In this document: positions 17,041-27,367 of the stretch, piece after piece | How the letters are laid out: each line of letters begins with the position of its first letter | Numbering within the stretch: the first letter of the stretch is position 1 | NCBI RefSeq assembly: GCF_040500475.1 | Contig: NZ_CP159358.1 | Location: 310,001-374,000 of the forward strand | DNA from: Bacillus sp. Bos-x628 | Lineage (GTDB): Bacteria; Bacillota; Bacilli; Bacillales; Bacillaceae | Reading direction: 5' to 3' | Length of the DNA stretch: 64,000 bases | The notes under the pieces: model-generated | What the model was told of the DNA's origin: nothing | The model's input: the letters and a program-made list of their open reading frames with translations, nothing else | The model's database searches: none | Made by a program: the position numbers and the translations under genes

Positions 17041-18430
17041 TCAGCAAACATATACATTTCCAAAAGGTTTCTGGTGGGGATCAGCAGCATCTGCTACCCA
17101 AACAGAAGGCAGCGTCCCTGGAGATGGGAAAGGTCCGAATATTTGGGATTATTGGTTCGAGCAAGAACCAACTCGATTCTTTAACGGAGTAGGGCCAGGA
17201 GAAACATCACAATTTTATCGAAAGTATAAAGAAGATATTCGCCTCATGAAAGAAATTGGGCATAATTCGTTTCGTTTATCCATTTCATGGTCACGCCTTT
17301 TACCTGAAGGGAAAGGAGCCATCAATGAGGAAGCTGTCGCTTTTTACAATGATGTGATCAACGAGCTTATCGCAAATGATATCGAACCATTTGTGAATCT
17401 GTACCATTTTGACATGCCAATGCAATTACAGAAAATTGGTGGATGGGTGAACAGGCAGGTGGTGGACGATTATGTGAACTATGCCACATTATGCTTTCAA
17501 TTATTTGGCGACCGTATCAAAAAGTGGTTTACTCATAATGAACCCATTGTGCCTGTAGAAGGCGGGTATATGTATAGCTTTCATTATCCAAACGAAGTGG
17601 ATTTCCAAAAAGCTGTACAAGCAGGTTTTCATGAAATTTTATCAAATGCCAAGGCGATTCAGGCTTATAAACAGCTCAAGCAAGGAGGGAAGATTGGCAT
17701 CATCCTAAATCTGACACCATCGTATCCTAGAAGTCAGAATCCACAGGATGTAGAAGCAGCAGAGATCGCCGATGCTTTCTTTAATCGGTCATTTTTAGAC
17801 CCTGCTGTGAAAGGAAATTTCCCGGGAAAACTAGTGACGATTTTAAAGAAAGAAGGGTTTATGCCTCATATGGAAGAAGGAGATCTTGCACTGATCAAAG
17901 AGAATACCATCGACCTTCTCGGAATCAATTATTATCAGCCAAGAAGAGTGAAAGCGAAAGAGCATATGCCGCACCCGAGTGCACCTTTTATGCCAAACCA
18001 TTATTTTGATTCGTTTGACATGCCAGGCAGAAAGATGAACGTATATCGAGGCTGGGAAATCTATGAAAAAGGCATTTACGATATTTTGAAAAAGATTCAA
18101 GCAGACTATGATAATATTGAATGCTTTATCTCCGAAAATGGAATGGGTGTTGAAGGAGAAGAACGTTTCATGGATGAGGAAGGTGTCATTCATGATGATT
18201 ACCGAATCGAATTTATTTCAGAGCATTTAAAGTGGGTCCATCAAGCGATTCAAGAGGGAAGCAATGTAAAAGGGTATCACTTGTGGACGTTTATGGACAA
18301 CTGGTCATGGACGAATGCGTATAAAAATCGCTATGGGTTTGTCTCTGTTGATTTGCAAGAAGACGGAAAACGAACCATAAAAAAAAGCGGACATTGGTTT
18401 CAATCGGTTTCAGAGAAGAATGGTTTTTAA
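17024..18430 (+). CDS. gmuD: GH1 6-phospho-beta-glycosidase (GmuD-like)
   Basis: This 468-residue cytoplasmic enzyme would cleave phosphorylated beta-glucosides or mannosides delivered by the PTS. It closely resembles B. subtilis GmuD along its full length. The acid/base glutamate is in FTHNEP and the nucleophile in CFISENGMG, both present. The open frame runs 75 bp further upstream into gmuC, but AAGGAGAAGGGG at 17003-17014 and the family N-terminus support ATG 17024. A second ATG two codons on is possible. Confidence 0.9.
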   Translation: MSMETSQQTYTFPKGFWWGSAASATQTEGSVPGDGKGPNIWDYWFEQEPTRFFNGVGPGETSQFYRKYKEDIRLMKEIGHNSFRLSISWSRLLPEGKGAINEEAVAFYNDVINELIANDIEPFVNLYHFDMPMQLQKIGGWVNRQVVDDYVNYATLCFQLFGDRIKKWFTHNEPIVPVEGGYMYSFHYPNEVDFQKAVQAGFHEILSNAKAIQAYKQLKQGGKIGIILNLTPSYPRSQNPQDVEAAEIADAFFNRSFLDPAVKGNFPGKLVTILKKEGFMPHMEEGDLALIKENTIDLLGINYYQPRRVKAKEHMPHPSAPFMPNHYFDSFDMPGRKMNVYRGWEIYEKGIYDILKKIQADYDNIECFISENGMGVEGEERFMDEEGVIHDDYRIEFISEHLKWVHQAIQEGSNVKGYHLWTFMDNWSWTNAYKNRYGFVSVDLQEDGKRTIKKSGHWFQSVSEKNGF

Positions 18431-18440
18431 CGAAATATTT

Positions 18441-18476
18441 ACTTGCTCTTTCATCAAAAAGAGCAAGTGTTTTTTC
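18441..18476 (+). terminator. Terminator after gmuD
   Basis: ACTTGCTCTTT pairs with AAAGAGCAAGT and is followed by a T run. It lies before gmuR, so the regulator is read at a lower level or from its own promoter. Confidence 0.84.
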
Positions 18477-18602
18477 TATAGCTATGGAGAGAGCGAAACT
18501 TTTAAGCTGATCAGGCTTCATGTAGAATGAGAGAAAGGCAAGAGATCGCTGCCATATAAGCAGAAATAACGCGAAATAAAACATGTCAGTTGGTGGTGTG
18601 AG

Positions 18603-19325
18603 ATGACAAAGTATGAACTCATTTCAGAAGAAATTAGAAAACGAATAGGATCTGCATTTTATCCAGAAGATCAACCCATTCCAGATGAAAACACGCTTGC
18701 CGCTGAATTCCAATGCAGTCGAATGACGATGAAGCGTGCGCTCGATATTCTTGTTGCTGAAGGTTTGCTCTTTAGAAAGAGAGGTCATGGCACATTTATT
18801 GTGAAAACCGCGCTAAACCAAAGCGCAGTCAATGTATCAGGTCAGGAAAACAAAGGGTTAACCAAAGTCATGGCAGACAAAAAAGTCACAAGCCAAATCA
18901 TTCGCTTTGATGTCCATTTTCCAAGCAAAGAGGTGGCAGCTCATTTATCCATTGAACCGAATACGCCAGTTTATGATATTATCCGGCTCCGCCTTGTAGA
19001 AGAAGAACCGTATGTATTAGAAAAGACCTTTATGCCGGTGAACGTCATAAAAGAGATAGATGAAGAAGTCCTCAAAGGTTCTGTTTATGAATACATTACA
19101 AGCACACTTCATTTGAAAATTGCTGGAGCGCACAAGAAAATCAGAGCAGCCAAATCAGACGGTCTCGATCAGCTTTATTTAGGGTGTGAACCGAATGATC
19201 CGGTTCTTGAAGTGGAGCAGGTGGCCTATTTAAACATAGGTCGTCCTTTTGAATATTCCTTTAGCCGGCATCGCTACGATAAGTTTGTCTTTTCAACTGT
19301 GGAAATTACGAAAACAGGTCTTTAA
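18603..19325 (+). CDS. gmuR: GntR-family regulator (GmuR-like)
   Basis: This is a 240-residue HutC-subfamily repressor. The winged helix covers about residues 1-70 (AEFQCSRMTMKRALDILVAEGLL as recognition part, then RGHGTFIV), and the rest is a UTRA ligand domain. The likely ligand is a phosphorylated sugar from the PTS. It most likely binds the TAAATGT/ACATTTA dyad over the gmu promoter. It is preceded by a 172-bp gap with a terminator. No gmuE, gmuF or gmuG follows, unlike B. subtilis. Confidence 0.86.
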   Translation: MTKYELISEEIRKRIGSAFYPEDQPIPDENTLAAEFQCSRMTMKRALDILVAEGLLFRKRGHGTFIVKTALNQSAVNVSGQENKGLTKVMADKKVTSQIIRFDVHFPSKEVAAHLSIEPNTPVYDIIRLRLVEEEPYVLEKTFMPVNVIKEIDEEVLKGSVYEYITSTLHLKIAGAHKKIRAAKSDGLDQLYLGCEPNDPVLEVEQVAYLNIGRPFEYSFSRHRYDKFVFSTVEITKTGL

Positions 19326-19385
19326 AAAGGGTGAGCTAAGTTCAAGGAATCTTATATATCCATATTGTGCTTTCACAATCCCTTT

Positions 19386-19421
19386 AAAAAAGAGCAGCTC
19401 CCCTGAGGAGACTGCTCTTTT
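19386..19421. terminator. Bidirectional terminator between gmuR and zwf
   Basis: AAAGAGCAG pairs with CTGCTCTTT, with an inner CTCC/GGAG pairing and A/T runs on both sides, between convergent genes. Confidence 0.85.
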
Positions 19422-20896
19422 TATATATTCCACCAATGATATCCGTCTTTTTCAAGAAGCTGATCGGCTTCTTTTGGCCCCATAGAACCAGAAGGATAAT
19501 TTGGCTTTAAGTCTTTGTTTTCTGCCCATTTCTCGGAAATTGGGTCGACAAAGTTCCAAGATAGAGCCACTTCATCCCAGTGAGCGAAATTCGTTGCGTC
19601 GCCTAATAAACAGTCATGAATGAGCTTTTCATATGCTTCTGGTGTATTCATGATGTCATTATAGTTTGTTTGGTAGTCCAGTTTAATTGGTTTTGCATAG
19701 GTCCCGCCATCAAGTTTACGAGCGTTCAGGTGAAGGGTAATCCCTTCGTCAGGCTGAATGTGAATGACCAGTAAGTTCGGGTGCATGGAATTGCCGTTTC
19801 CATAGTACAGATTCATTGGAATGTCTTTAAATTGAACGACGATTTGAGTGGATTTCTTCTCTAATCGTTTTCCTGTACGAATGTAAAATGGAACGCCTGC
19901 CCATCTAAAGTTGTCAATCAGCAGTTTTCCAGCAACAAAGGTTTCTGTATTTGAGTTCGGGTCCACATTTTGCTCTTTAAGATATGAAGGAACAAGGTTG
20001 CCATCAATTGATCCAGCATCATATTGACCGCGGACGAAGAATTGATCGACCTCTTCTTTAGAAATCGGACGAAGGGCACGTAGCACTTTCCGTTTTTCGC
20101 TTCGGATTTCCTCTGTATTCAACTTGATTGGAGGCTCCATAGCTAAGAGTGCCACCATTTGAAGCATATGGTTTTGTACCATATCTCGCAGTGCACCCGA
20201 ATTTTCGTAATATCTGGCTCGGTCTTCTACACCTAAAGATTCACTAGATGTAATCTGGATGTTAGAAATATAACGGTTTGTCCACAGTGGTTCAAAAATC
20301 GCATTTGCAAAACGAATGACTTCGATGTTTTGAACCATTTGTTTACCGAGATAGTGATCAATACGATAAATTTGGTTTTCTGAAAACGCACCACGAATCT
20401 CTTCATTCAATGTTTTCGCACTAGGTAAGTCATGTCCAAATGGTTTCTCAATCACAAGCCTTGACCAGCCGGTTGTTTCGGACACACCTTCACTCTTTAA
20501 AAACTTCGCAATCGTTCCGAAAAATTCCGGTGCCATTGCTAAATAGAACATGCGATTATTTGGAATACTGTATGTTCCTTCAAGTCTGGAAAGAAGTGTA
20601 TTGAGTGTTTGATATGAAGCAGGACTTGATACGTCAAAATCATGATAATAGAAATGAGAAATGAACTCTTCTGTTTTCGCTTCCTCATCATCAGATGAGA
20701 CGGATTCTTTCACCACAGCTCTGAGGTCCTCGTGAGACCAAGGACGGCGTCCAACACCTACAACGGCGAATTGATCTCCAAGCTTTCCGCTATGATAAAG
20801 TCTATGTATAGAAGGGTACAGCTTGCGTTTTGCAAGGTCTCCTGTTGCGCCAAAAATGACAATCACTGCTTTTGGATAGTTCGTTTCTGTATTCAC
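19421..20896 (-). CDS. zwf: Glucose-6-phosphate 1-dehydrogenase
   Basis: This is the first enzyme of the oxidative pentose-phosphate pathway, converting glucose-6-phosphate to 6-phosphogluconolactone with NADP+. The 491 residues carry the coenzyme loop FGATGDLAKRKLYPS near the N-terminus and the active-site RIDHYLGKQMVQN. It pairs functionally with gndA at 11.7 kb. It is transcribed divergently from rnz; the 220 bp between them must hold both promoters. Confidence 0.95.
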   Translation of the reverse strand: MNTETNYPKAVIVIFGATGDLAKRKLYPSIHRLYHSGKLGDQFAVVGVGRRPWSHEDLRAVVKESVSSDDEEAKTEEFISHFYYHDFDVSSPASYQTLNTLLSRLEGTYSIPNNRMFYLAMAPEFFGTIAKFLKSEGVSETTGWSRLVIEKPFGHDLPSAKTLNEEIRGAFSENQIYRIDHYLGKQMVQNIEVIRFANAIFEPLWTNRYISNIQITSSESLGVEDRARYYENSGALRDMVQNHMLQMVALLAMEPPIKLNTEEIRSEKRKVLRALRPISKEEVDQFFVRGQYDAGSIDGNLVPSYLKEQNVDPNSNTETFVAGKLLIDNFRWAGVPFYIRTGKRLEKKSTQIVVQFKDIPMNLYYGNGNSMHPNLLVIHIQPDEGITLHLNARKLDGGTYAKPIKLDYQTNYNDIMNTPEAYEKLIHDCLLGDATNFAHWDEVALSWNFVDPISEKWAENKDLKPNYPSGSMGPKEADQLLEKDGYHWWNI

Positions 20897-21116
20897 GAAA
20901 AGTACCTCACTTTATTCGTAGCATTGTAGTAAAACCAAGAAGGTATGTACATTTTCTTTATTTTAAAGGTTCATTGTTCGTAAAGCAAACATTTGATTCG
21001 ACTTTTTACGATAACGTTTGACTTTATTCAAAAATTCCGTTGAATTCACTTTTAATCATTCTTCATGTATTCTATATGAATGAGGACATTGTATACCGGT
21101 TGTAGGAGGAAAAGTA

Positions 21117-22043
21117 ATGGAACTGCTCTTTTTAGGAACAGGTGCAGGCATTCCTGCAAAAACAAGAAACGTCACTTGCACAGCGCTTAAACTTTTAGAA
21201 GAGAGAAAAGCAGTGTGGCTTTTTGATTGCGGAGAAGCAACGCAGCATCAAATATTACATACAAGCATTAAACCAAGAAAAATCGAAAAAATTTTTATTA
21301 CCCATATGCACGGTGATCATGTTTACGGTCTGCCAGGATTGCTTGGCAGCAGATCCTTTCAAGGCGGAGAAGATGAGCTGACAATTTATGGTCCAAATGG
21401 GATTAAAGCATTCGTGAATGCTGTGCTTTCTGCCACACAAACGCATTTGACATATCCGCTACATATAATAGAGATTGATGAAGGGATTGTCTTTGAAGAT
21501 GATACGTTTCAAGTAGAAGCGAAATGTGTGTCTCATGGAATTCCTGCATACGGCTATCGGGTCGTTGAAAAAGATGTGCCAGGTGCATTAAATGCCGAAG
21601 CTCTAAAAGAAATCGGCGTTAAACCTGGACCTTTGTATCAGAAATTAAAAAATGGGGAAACCGTCACCCTAGAAGATGGAAGAATGATTGATGGAACCGA
21701 TTATTTGGAACCTCCTAAAAAAGGGAGAATTGTAGCATTTTCAGGAGATACCCGTGTATGCGAGAATATAACAAGGCTTGCCAAAGATGCGGATGTGTTG
21801 GTCCATGAAGCAACATTCGGTAAAGAAGATGCGGAACTTGCCTACAATTATTATCACAGTACGACAGAACAAGCAGCGCAAACAGCGCAGGAAGCAGGCG
21901 CAAAAAGACTCATTTTGACCCATATTAGTGCAAGATATCAAGGAGAAGAGGCACTAAAACAACTACTAAAAGAAGCCCGCGATATTTTCCCGCTGACTGA
22001 AGCTGCATATGATTTCTATTCCTTTACCATTCACCGTACGTAA
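21117..22043 (+). CDS. rnz: Ribonuclease Z
   Basis: This 308-residue metallo-beta-lactamase-fold endonuclease trims the 3' ends of CCA-less tRNA precursors. Zinc ligands are visible in [15 protein letters not shown], in FSGDTRV and in [17 protein letters not shown] site lies upstream of the ATG. The length equals B. subtilis Rnz (YqjK), and the gene occupies the same place beside zwf. Confidence 0.94.
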   Translation: MELLFLGTGAGIPAKTRNVTCTALKLLEERKAVWLFDCGEATQHQILHTSIKPRKIEKIFITHMHGDHVYGLPGLLGSRSFQGGEDELTIYGPNGIKAFVNAVLSATQTHLTYPLHIIEIDEGIVFEDDTFQVEAKCVSHGIPAYGYRVVEKDVPGALNAEALKEIGVKPGPLYQKLKNGETVTLEDGRMIDGTDYLEPPKKGRIVAFSGDTRVCENITRLAKDADVLVHEATFGKEDAELAYNYYHSTTEQAAQTAQEAGAKRLILTHISARYQGEEALKQLLKEARDIFPLTEAAYDFYSFTIHRT

Positions 22044-22049
22044 CTGTCC

Positions 22050-22071
22050 AAAATCGTTGTGCGATTTTTTT
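22050..22071 (+). terminator. Possible terminator of rnz
   Basis: AAAATCG pairs with CGATTTT around a 5-nt loop and is followed by T residues. The stem is short and AT-rich. Confidence 0.55.
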
Positions 22072-22174
22072 GATATTTTTGATGTCGCTCTTTTTCAGGA
22101 AGTGATAAAATGGTGAAGAAAATTTAAACTCTTTTTGAATCAAACTATGAAGGATACGGGAGGCAAAATCAAAG

Positions 22175-23482
22175 ATGAGCGGTTTTACAGCGTTAAGTGA
22201 AGCAGAATTGAATGAACTTTATTCGAGACTACAAGATGAGTACGAAACGTACAAAAGTAAAAACTTACACTTAGACATGTCTAGAGGTAAGCCTTCGCCA
22301 AAACAGCTCGATTTGTCAATGGGCATGCTCGATGTTGTGACGTCAAAGGATGCGATGACAGCAGAAGATGGCACAGATGTGCGTAACTATGGCGGCTTGA
22401 CGGGCCTTCCTGAAACGAAGCGATTTTTTGCAGATCTCCTCCATCTTAAACCAGAGCAAATCATTATCGGCGGGAATTCCAGCTTGAATATGATGCATGA
22501 TACGATTGCACGTGCAATGACCCATGGTGTATACGGCAGCAAAATACCTTGGGGCGAGCTACCAAAGGTCAAGTTCCTTGCACCAAGCCCAGGATATGAC
22601 CGTCATTTTTCTATATGTGAGTTTTTTAACATAGAGATGATCACAGTCGATATGAAGGCGGATGGACCTGATATGGATCAGGTGGAAAAATGGGTCGCTG
22701 AAGATGAAGCAATTAAAGGCATTTGGTGTGTACCGAAATATAGCAACCCTGATGGAATTACGTATTCAGATGAGGTGGTCGATCGTCTCGCTTCAATGAA
22801 AACGAAAGCAGACGACTTCCGAATCTTTTGGGATAATGCGTATGCAGTGCATCATTTAACAGATACACCAGATACATTAAAAGATATTTTTCAAGCAGTA
22901 GAGGAAGCGGGACATCCAAACCGCGTATTTATGTTTGCGTCCACTTCTAAAATCACATTCCCAGGATCAGGTGTTGCACTGATGGCGTCTAGTCAAGACA
23001 ATAACAGCTTAACCCAGAAGCAATTATCATTTCAAACAATTGGTCCAGATAAAATCAATCAATTAAGACACCTCCGCTTCTTTAAGAATGCAGATGGTTT
23101 GAAAGAACATATGAAAAAACATGCAGCCATCATTAAGCCGAAATTTGATCTTGTTCTTTCCCTTCTTGATGAAAAGCTGGGGGGGAAAGGTATTGCTGAG
23201 TGGCACAAGCCAAACGGCGGTTATTTCATTAGTTTAAATACACTGGAACACTGCGCAAAAGCTGTTGTTGAAAAAGCAAAAGAAGCAGGTGTCACACTGA
23301 CAGGTGCAGGTGCAACTTATCCATACGGGAAAGATCCACTCGATCGTAACATTCGAATTGCCCCAACGTTCCCAACACTTCAGGAACTAAAGCAAGCTAT
23401 TGACATTTTGACTCTATGTGTTCAGCTTGTCAGTATCGAAAAGCTGCTTGCAAGAAAAAGTCAATCTGCCCCAACGGCATAA
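22175..23482 (+). CDS. PLP-dependent aminotransferase (AspT-like, subgroup Ic)
   Basis: This is a 435-residue class I/II-related aminotransferase. The PLP lysine is in ASTSKITFPGSGVA, with the Asn/Asp/Tyr cofactor residues in YSNPDG and IFWDNAYAV. Overall it matches the group that includes the Corynebacterium aspartate aminotransferase AspT (DUF-type Asp_aminotransf), so aspartate/2-oxoglutarate is a plausible pair. It is a single-gene unit with its own terminator. I do not recall it at this position in B. subtilis 168; it appears added between rnz and yqjL. Confidence 0.8.
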   Translation: MSGFTALSEAELNELYSRLQDEYETYKSKNLHLDMSRGKPSPKQLDLSMGMLDVVTSKDAMTAEDGTDVRNYGGLTGLPETKRFFADLLHLKPEQIIIGGNSSLNMMHDTIARAMTHGVYGSKIPWGELPKVKFLAPSPGYDRHFSICEFFNIEMITVDMKADGPDMDQVEKWVAEDEAIKGIWCVPKYSNPDGITYSDEVVDRLASMKTKADDFRIFWDNAYAVHHLTDTPDTLKDIFQAVEEAGHPNRVFMFASTSKITFPGSGVALMASSQDNNSLTQKQLSFQTIGPDKINQLRHLRFFKNADGLKEHMKKHAAIIKPKFDLVLSLLDEKLGGKGIAEWHKPNGGYFISLNTLEHCAKAVVEKAKEAGVTLTGAGATYPYGKDPLDRNIRIAPTFPTLQELKQAIDILTLCVQLVSIEKLLARKSQSAPTA

Positions 23483-23490
23483 AATAAAGA

Positions 23491-23526
23491 AACTCCTTGA
23501 TTTATAATAGGTCAAGGAGTTTTTAC
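23491..23526. terminator. Bidirectional terminator between the aminotransferase and yqjL
   Basis: ACTCCTTGA pairs perfectly with TCAAGGAGT, followed by TTTT, with AAA on the other side, between convergent genes. Confidence 0.87.
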
Positions 23527-23527
23527 T

Positions 23528-24292
23528 TTAATTAGCCGTTTGATAGTAGGAGACAGGTTGTTTGGCTGCGCACCATACATCATATATGGCAAGCTGGACA
23601 ATATGCGGTTCGTCATGATGAATATAGTGCGAGCTGTTCTGCGCCTGAATCCATCCGCTTTGTGAGGATAAAGTCAGCATTCGTTTATGAAGCCTAAGCC
23701 AAGCTTCATGCGCTGGATGAAACAATCGGTTTTTTCCAGAAGAAATAACAAGGAGCGGCATCATGCCAAAATGCTTTTGCTCTTGTTTTATCGTCTTCAG
23801 CATTTGTTGAAAGTCCTCATGCGTACATTCTGCTGTGAATTGATTCAAATATGAAGTACGTTCTTCCTTAGATAAAAGCGGCAGAATGACCTGCTCTTGC
23901 TCCTCACTTGCTGGGTCTAACAGCACCATGCCAATGACATCTTCTTGTCGGCGGCTTGCCCATAACCGGCTGACAAGGGATCCAAATGAATGGGCCACAA
24001 TGAGATAGGGCGGCTGAATATTCGCTTGTTTCAGCAATTGATCTAAATCATCGGCTAGGTCATGCAAGGTTCTTCCTTCAGGGTTTTTGCTGCTGCTTCC
24101 ATTGCCTAAACGGTCATATAAGAAAATGCCAAGCTCAGGGTCAATATCGCGGGCCACTTGTCTCCACGTATTGCATGATTTTCCATAGCCTGCTTCAAAG
24201 ATGATCGTTGCTTCCCTTTTGCCTTGACGGTATTTTGTATAAAAACGATGTCCATTTACATCATATGTTCTTTCAATCATTGCCGAATCCAT
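23528..24292 (-). CDS. yqjL: Alpha/beta hydrolase YqjL
   Basis: This is a 254-residue alpha/beta hydrolase. The nucleophile is in VAHSFGSL, the acid in the DPASEE region and the catalytic His near SSHYIHHDEP. The family is linked to oxidative (paraquat) stress in B. subtilis, but no substrate is known. The open frame begins 45 bp earlier; the ATG at 24292 is chosen because AGGAG lies 8 bp upstream and the length then equals the B. subtilis protein within one residue. Confidence 0.85.
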   Translation of the reverse strand: MDSAMIERTYDVNGHRFYTKYRQGKREATIIFEAGYGKSCNTWRQVARDIDPELGIFLYDRLGNGSSSKNPEGRTLHDLADDLDQLLKQANIQPPYLIVAHSFGSLVSRLWASRRQEDVIGMVLLDPASEEQEQVILPLLSKEERTSYLNQFTAECTHEDFQQMLKTIKQEQKHFGMMPLLVISSGKNRLFHPAHEAWLRLHKRMLTLSSQSGWIQAQNSSHYIHHDEPHIVQLAIYDVWCAAKQPVSYYQTAN

Positions 24293-24366
24293 TCTTCCAT
24301 CTCCTCTAAGTGATTCTTTAGCTAAAAGACGGCACAAAACACGAATATGTTTCTCTTAAAAAACAA

Positions 24367-24401
24367 AAAAGATGCCTATTTCAAAAAATAGACACCTTTT
24401 T
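24367..24401 (-). terminator. Terminator of namA
   Basis: On the minus strand an imperfect stem (GGTGTCTAT with ATAGGCATC) is followed by TTTTTTG, just after the namA stop. Confidence 0.7.
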
Positions 24402-24411
24402 CAAATGAATT

Positions 24412-25428
24412 TTACCAAGCACGATCGTATTGACGCAGGGGTTCAATGGTTGTACGAAGCTCTTCTGCTGCTGTTTTAGGAAAGTAAGGGTTTCGTAAAA
24501 ATTCTCTGCCGATAAAGATCAAATCAGCACGATCATTTTGTAAAATTTCTTCTGCCTGTATACCGCTTGTAATCAGACCGACAGCTCCTGTTTGAATACC
24601 AGCGCCTTCCTTTATTTTTTCTGCAAAGGTGACTTGGTAGCCAGGGAATGTGTGAATTCGGGTCTGCACCACTGCACCTGAGCTGACGTCAATTAAGTCA
24701 ACACCTTGTTCTTTCAGCCATGTAGCGATGCCAATATAATCTGCAATATCAAGGCCCTTTGTCGTATAATCAGAAGCGGATACACGAACAAACAAAGGAC
24801 CATCCCATACCTCATTGACAGCATCAACAATTTCTTTTAAGAAACGGTAGCGGTTTTCTGGTGAACCGCCATACTCATCTGTTCGTTTGTTCGCAAGAGG
24901 TGAGAGAAACTCGTTAATCAAATAGCCATGTGCAGCATGAATTTCTATGATGTCAAACCCCGCTTTTTTTGCACGAACAGCCGCAGCCTGAAAGGCTTGG
25001 ACGGTTTCATTTATTTGAGCAGTTGACATTTCAATAGGTGTTTTTGAATTCTCATCAAATGGAATGCTAGATGGTGCGATAATGTCACCTTCTAATTCTG
25101 CTTTACGTCCTGCGTGGGCTAGCTGGATCGCTGTTTTTGTTCCATATGCTTTGATTTGTTCGTTTAACGACGCAAAGCCTTCAATGTGCTCGTCACTCCA
25201 AATGCCAAGATCCAGTTCGCTAATTCTGCCTTCGGGAGAAACTGCACTTGCTTCGACCATAATAAGTCCTGCCTGACCTTGCGCGCGGGAAATATAATGT
25301 ACAAAGTGGAAAGGCTGCAATTTTCCATCACGGTCATATGATGAATACATGCACATCGGGGACATCACGATGCGGTTTTTAAGTGTAACACCTTTTATTG
25401 TCCAAGGTGAAAAGAGTTTTGTTGCCAA
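24412..25428 (-). CDS. namA: NADPH dehydrogenase NamA (old yellow enzyme, YqjM)
   Basis: This is a 338-residue FMN-dependent ene-reductase of the old yellow enzyme family that reduces electrophilic enones and some nitro compounds. It has the family motif MSPMCMYSS with the flavin-tuning Cys, [27 protein letters not shown] and [10 protein letters not shown]. The open frame has an ATG six codons upstream, but AGGAGG sits 9 bp before the TTG at 25428; with that start the protein begins [13 protein letters not shown] and has exactly the length of B. subtilis YqjM. Here it sits head-to-head with yqjN. Confidence 0.92.
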   Translation of the reverse strand: MATKLFSPWTIKGVTLKNRIVMSPMCMYSSYDRDGKLQPFHFVHYISRAQGQAGLIMVEASAVSPEGRISELDLGIWSDEHIEGFASLNEQIKAYGTKTAIQLAHAGRKAELEGDIIAPSSIPFDENSKTPIEMSTAQINETVQAFQAAAVRAKKAGFDIIEIHAAHGYLINEFLSPLANKRTDEYGGSPENRYRFLKEIVDAVNEVWDGPLFVRVSASDYTTKGLDIADYIGIATWLKEQGVDLIDVSSGAVVQTRIHTFPGYQVTFAEKIKEGAGIQTGAVGLITSGIQAEEILQNDRADLIFIGREFLRNPYFPKTAAEELRTTIEPLRQYDRAW

Positions 25429-25569
25429 ATACCTTCGCCTCCTCATCAGTTGTATAGGTGATTATAACAGCTATACAATCTTTTCGTCATCAAAGGTGCT
25501 CAAAGGATATAGCTTTCATACACGTTTTTGTATAATGAAGAAAAAGGTACGTTTAAAGGAGGAAGGCGG

Positions 25570-27180
25570 ATGAAATGGCAAACAGAGAGTGAATTAAAAG
25601 AACTGCTTACATCTCTTATGCAATATGAAAGTATTTCTGGCACAACAGGAGAAGTAGCTTTAGCGGAATATTTATTTTACTTGCTTAGAGAACGACCTTA
25701 TTTTCAAGAAAATCCAAATCATCTTGCTTTGCATCCAATGAAGGATGGCCGGTATTATTTAACGGCTCTTGTCAAACGCAGCACGCTGTCTCGCACCGTT
25801 TTGCTTCTCAGTCACTTTGATGTCGTCGATACAGAGGATTACGGTGAATTTCAAAATATGGCGTGTAAACCTGAAGAATTGATGGCGTTTTTATCTCAAA
25901 AAAGAGACCTTCTTCCAAAAAGAGCAAGAGAAGACCTTGCTTCTGGAGACTGGCTGTTTGGAAGAGGTTCCATGGATATGAAGGCAGGTCTTACGGTCCA
26001 GCTTTCTATGCTTGAAAGAGCGATGACAGGGATATTTGAAGGGAATGTGTTGCTTGTCACTGTACCTGATGAAGAGGTGAATTCACAGGGAATGTTGGAA
26101 GCTGTGCCAAAGCTAAAGGAGCTGAAAGAGCTACATGGGCTTGAATATACGTCGTGTTTAAACAGTGAACCGATGTTTGAAAAGCATCCTGGTGATGAGC
26201 ATCTGTATCTTTATACAGGCAGTATAGGCAAGGTACTCGCCGGTTTTTTTTGTAAAGGAATTGAAACGCATGTAGGAGAGCCCTTTTCAGGTTTAAACGC
26301 AAATTTTATGGTATCTGAATTAAACCGGTTGTTAGAGCTGAATAGCGATTATTGTGAGGAAGTGGATGGTGAAGTCACGCCGCCTCCGACCAATTTGATG
26401 CAAAAGGATTTAAAGGAAGCCTATTCCGTTCAAACGCCTCATACAGCCGTTTCTTTGTTTAATGTGCTCATGATGAAACGCTCAAGTGAAGAGCTGCATA
26501 AACTTCTCTATGAAACAGCAAAGAAAGCAGCAGTACAAATTGAGGACAATCTACGGCAAAAAACAGCCGGTTTTCAGCGTTTTAAACATTTTACGCCGAT
26601 TGAAACGCACATCACGGTACTTACGTATCAAGAGCTGTATCAAAAAGCCGCAGAGCGTTCAGGAAAGCAGGAAGTCGATCGAATCGTCAACTATGCATTT
26701 GTCAATCGAGGTGAGCTTGGAGATCGTGACTTTTCAACGAAAATCGTATCAGAGCTAACGACTCTTTGTAAGGAAGATGGTCCACTCATTGTCCTGTTTT
26801 ATAGTCCGCCATTTTATCCTTCTGTATCTTCAACAGATGATCCGCATATTCAGGCGACCTTGGAGAAGATTCAAAAGGAGGCAAAGGAGGTCTATGGACT
26901 TGAGGTAGAAGAGGTGAAATACTTTCCTGGTCTATCTGATTTAAGCTACTTACAGCTCGAAAAACAGGATGTAGGGTATTACACGACCAACATGCCGCTT
27001 TACCAAAAAGGCTATTCATTACCACAAGGAAAAAAGGAGGCTCTTTACGTTCCGGTCATCAACGTTGGTCCATTAGGAAAGGATCCGCACAAATGGACAG
27101 AACGCCTGCATGTCCCATTTTCCTTCGGCGTTTTGCCGTCATTACTTGAATCAACGATTCATTCTTTATTAAAAAAATAA
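25570..27180 (+). CDS. yqjN: M20-family peptidase/amidohydrolase YqjN (RocB-like)
   Basis: This is a 536-residue zinc hydrolase of the M20 family, longer than usual for the group and like RocB of arginine utilisation. Metal motifs: LSHFDVVD, GRGSMDMKAG and PDEEVNSQG. Substrate is unknown. The open frame starts 42 bp upstream, but AAAGGAGG fixes ATG 25570. A terminator follows. Confidence 0.85.
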   Translation: MKWQTESELKELLTSLMQYESISGTTGEVALAEYLFYLLRERPYFQENPNHLALHPMKDGRYYLTALVKRSTLSRTVLLLSHFDVVDTEDYGEFQNMACKPEELMAFLSQKRDLLPKRAREDLASGDWLFGRGSMDMKAGLTVQLSMLERAMTGIFEGNVLLVTVPDEEVNSQGMLEAVPKLKELKELHGLEYTSCLNSEPMFEKHPGDEHLYLYTGSIGKVLAGFFCKGIETHVGEPFSGLNANFMVSELNRLLELNSDYCEEVDGEVTPPPTNLMQKDLKEAYSVQTPHTAVSLFNVLMMKRSSEELHKLLYETAKKAAVQIEDNLRQKTAGFQRFKHFTPIETHITVLTYQELYQKAAERSGKQEVDRIVNYAFVNRGELGDRDFSTKIVSELTTLCKEDGPLIVLFYSPPFYPSVSSTDDPHIQATLEKIQKEAKEVYGLEVEEVKYFPGLSDLSYLQLEKQDVGYYTTNMPLYQKGYSLPQGKKEALYVPVINVGPLGKDPHKWTERLHVPFSFGVLPSLLESTIHSLLKK

Positions 27181-27192
27181 GAATATGAGATG

Positions 27193-27223
27193 AAGCCCTA
27201 TGATGAATATGATAGGGCTTTTG
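27193..27223 (+). terminator. Terminator of yqjN
   Basis: AAGCCCTAT pairs with ATAGGGCTT over a 10-nt loop, followed by TT. Confidence 0.8.
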
Positions 27224-27367
27224 GTTGTGAAGATATATTTTGCTTTCAAACATTCTTAAAAATATATGACGATGCTTGTATAATGAAATGACATAAATGG
27301 ATTTTAAAGGATATGATGATCAATCAACATAAACATACATTCACTTGAAAGAGGATTGGGGAACACA

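Noticed and set aside
17843..18193. 116-codon minus-strand open frame
   Set aside because: It lies wholly inside gmuD, which has intact catalytic motifs; composition is that of a shadow frame.
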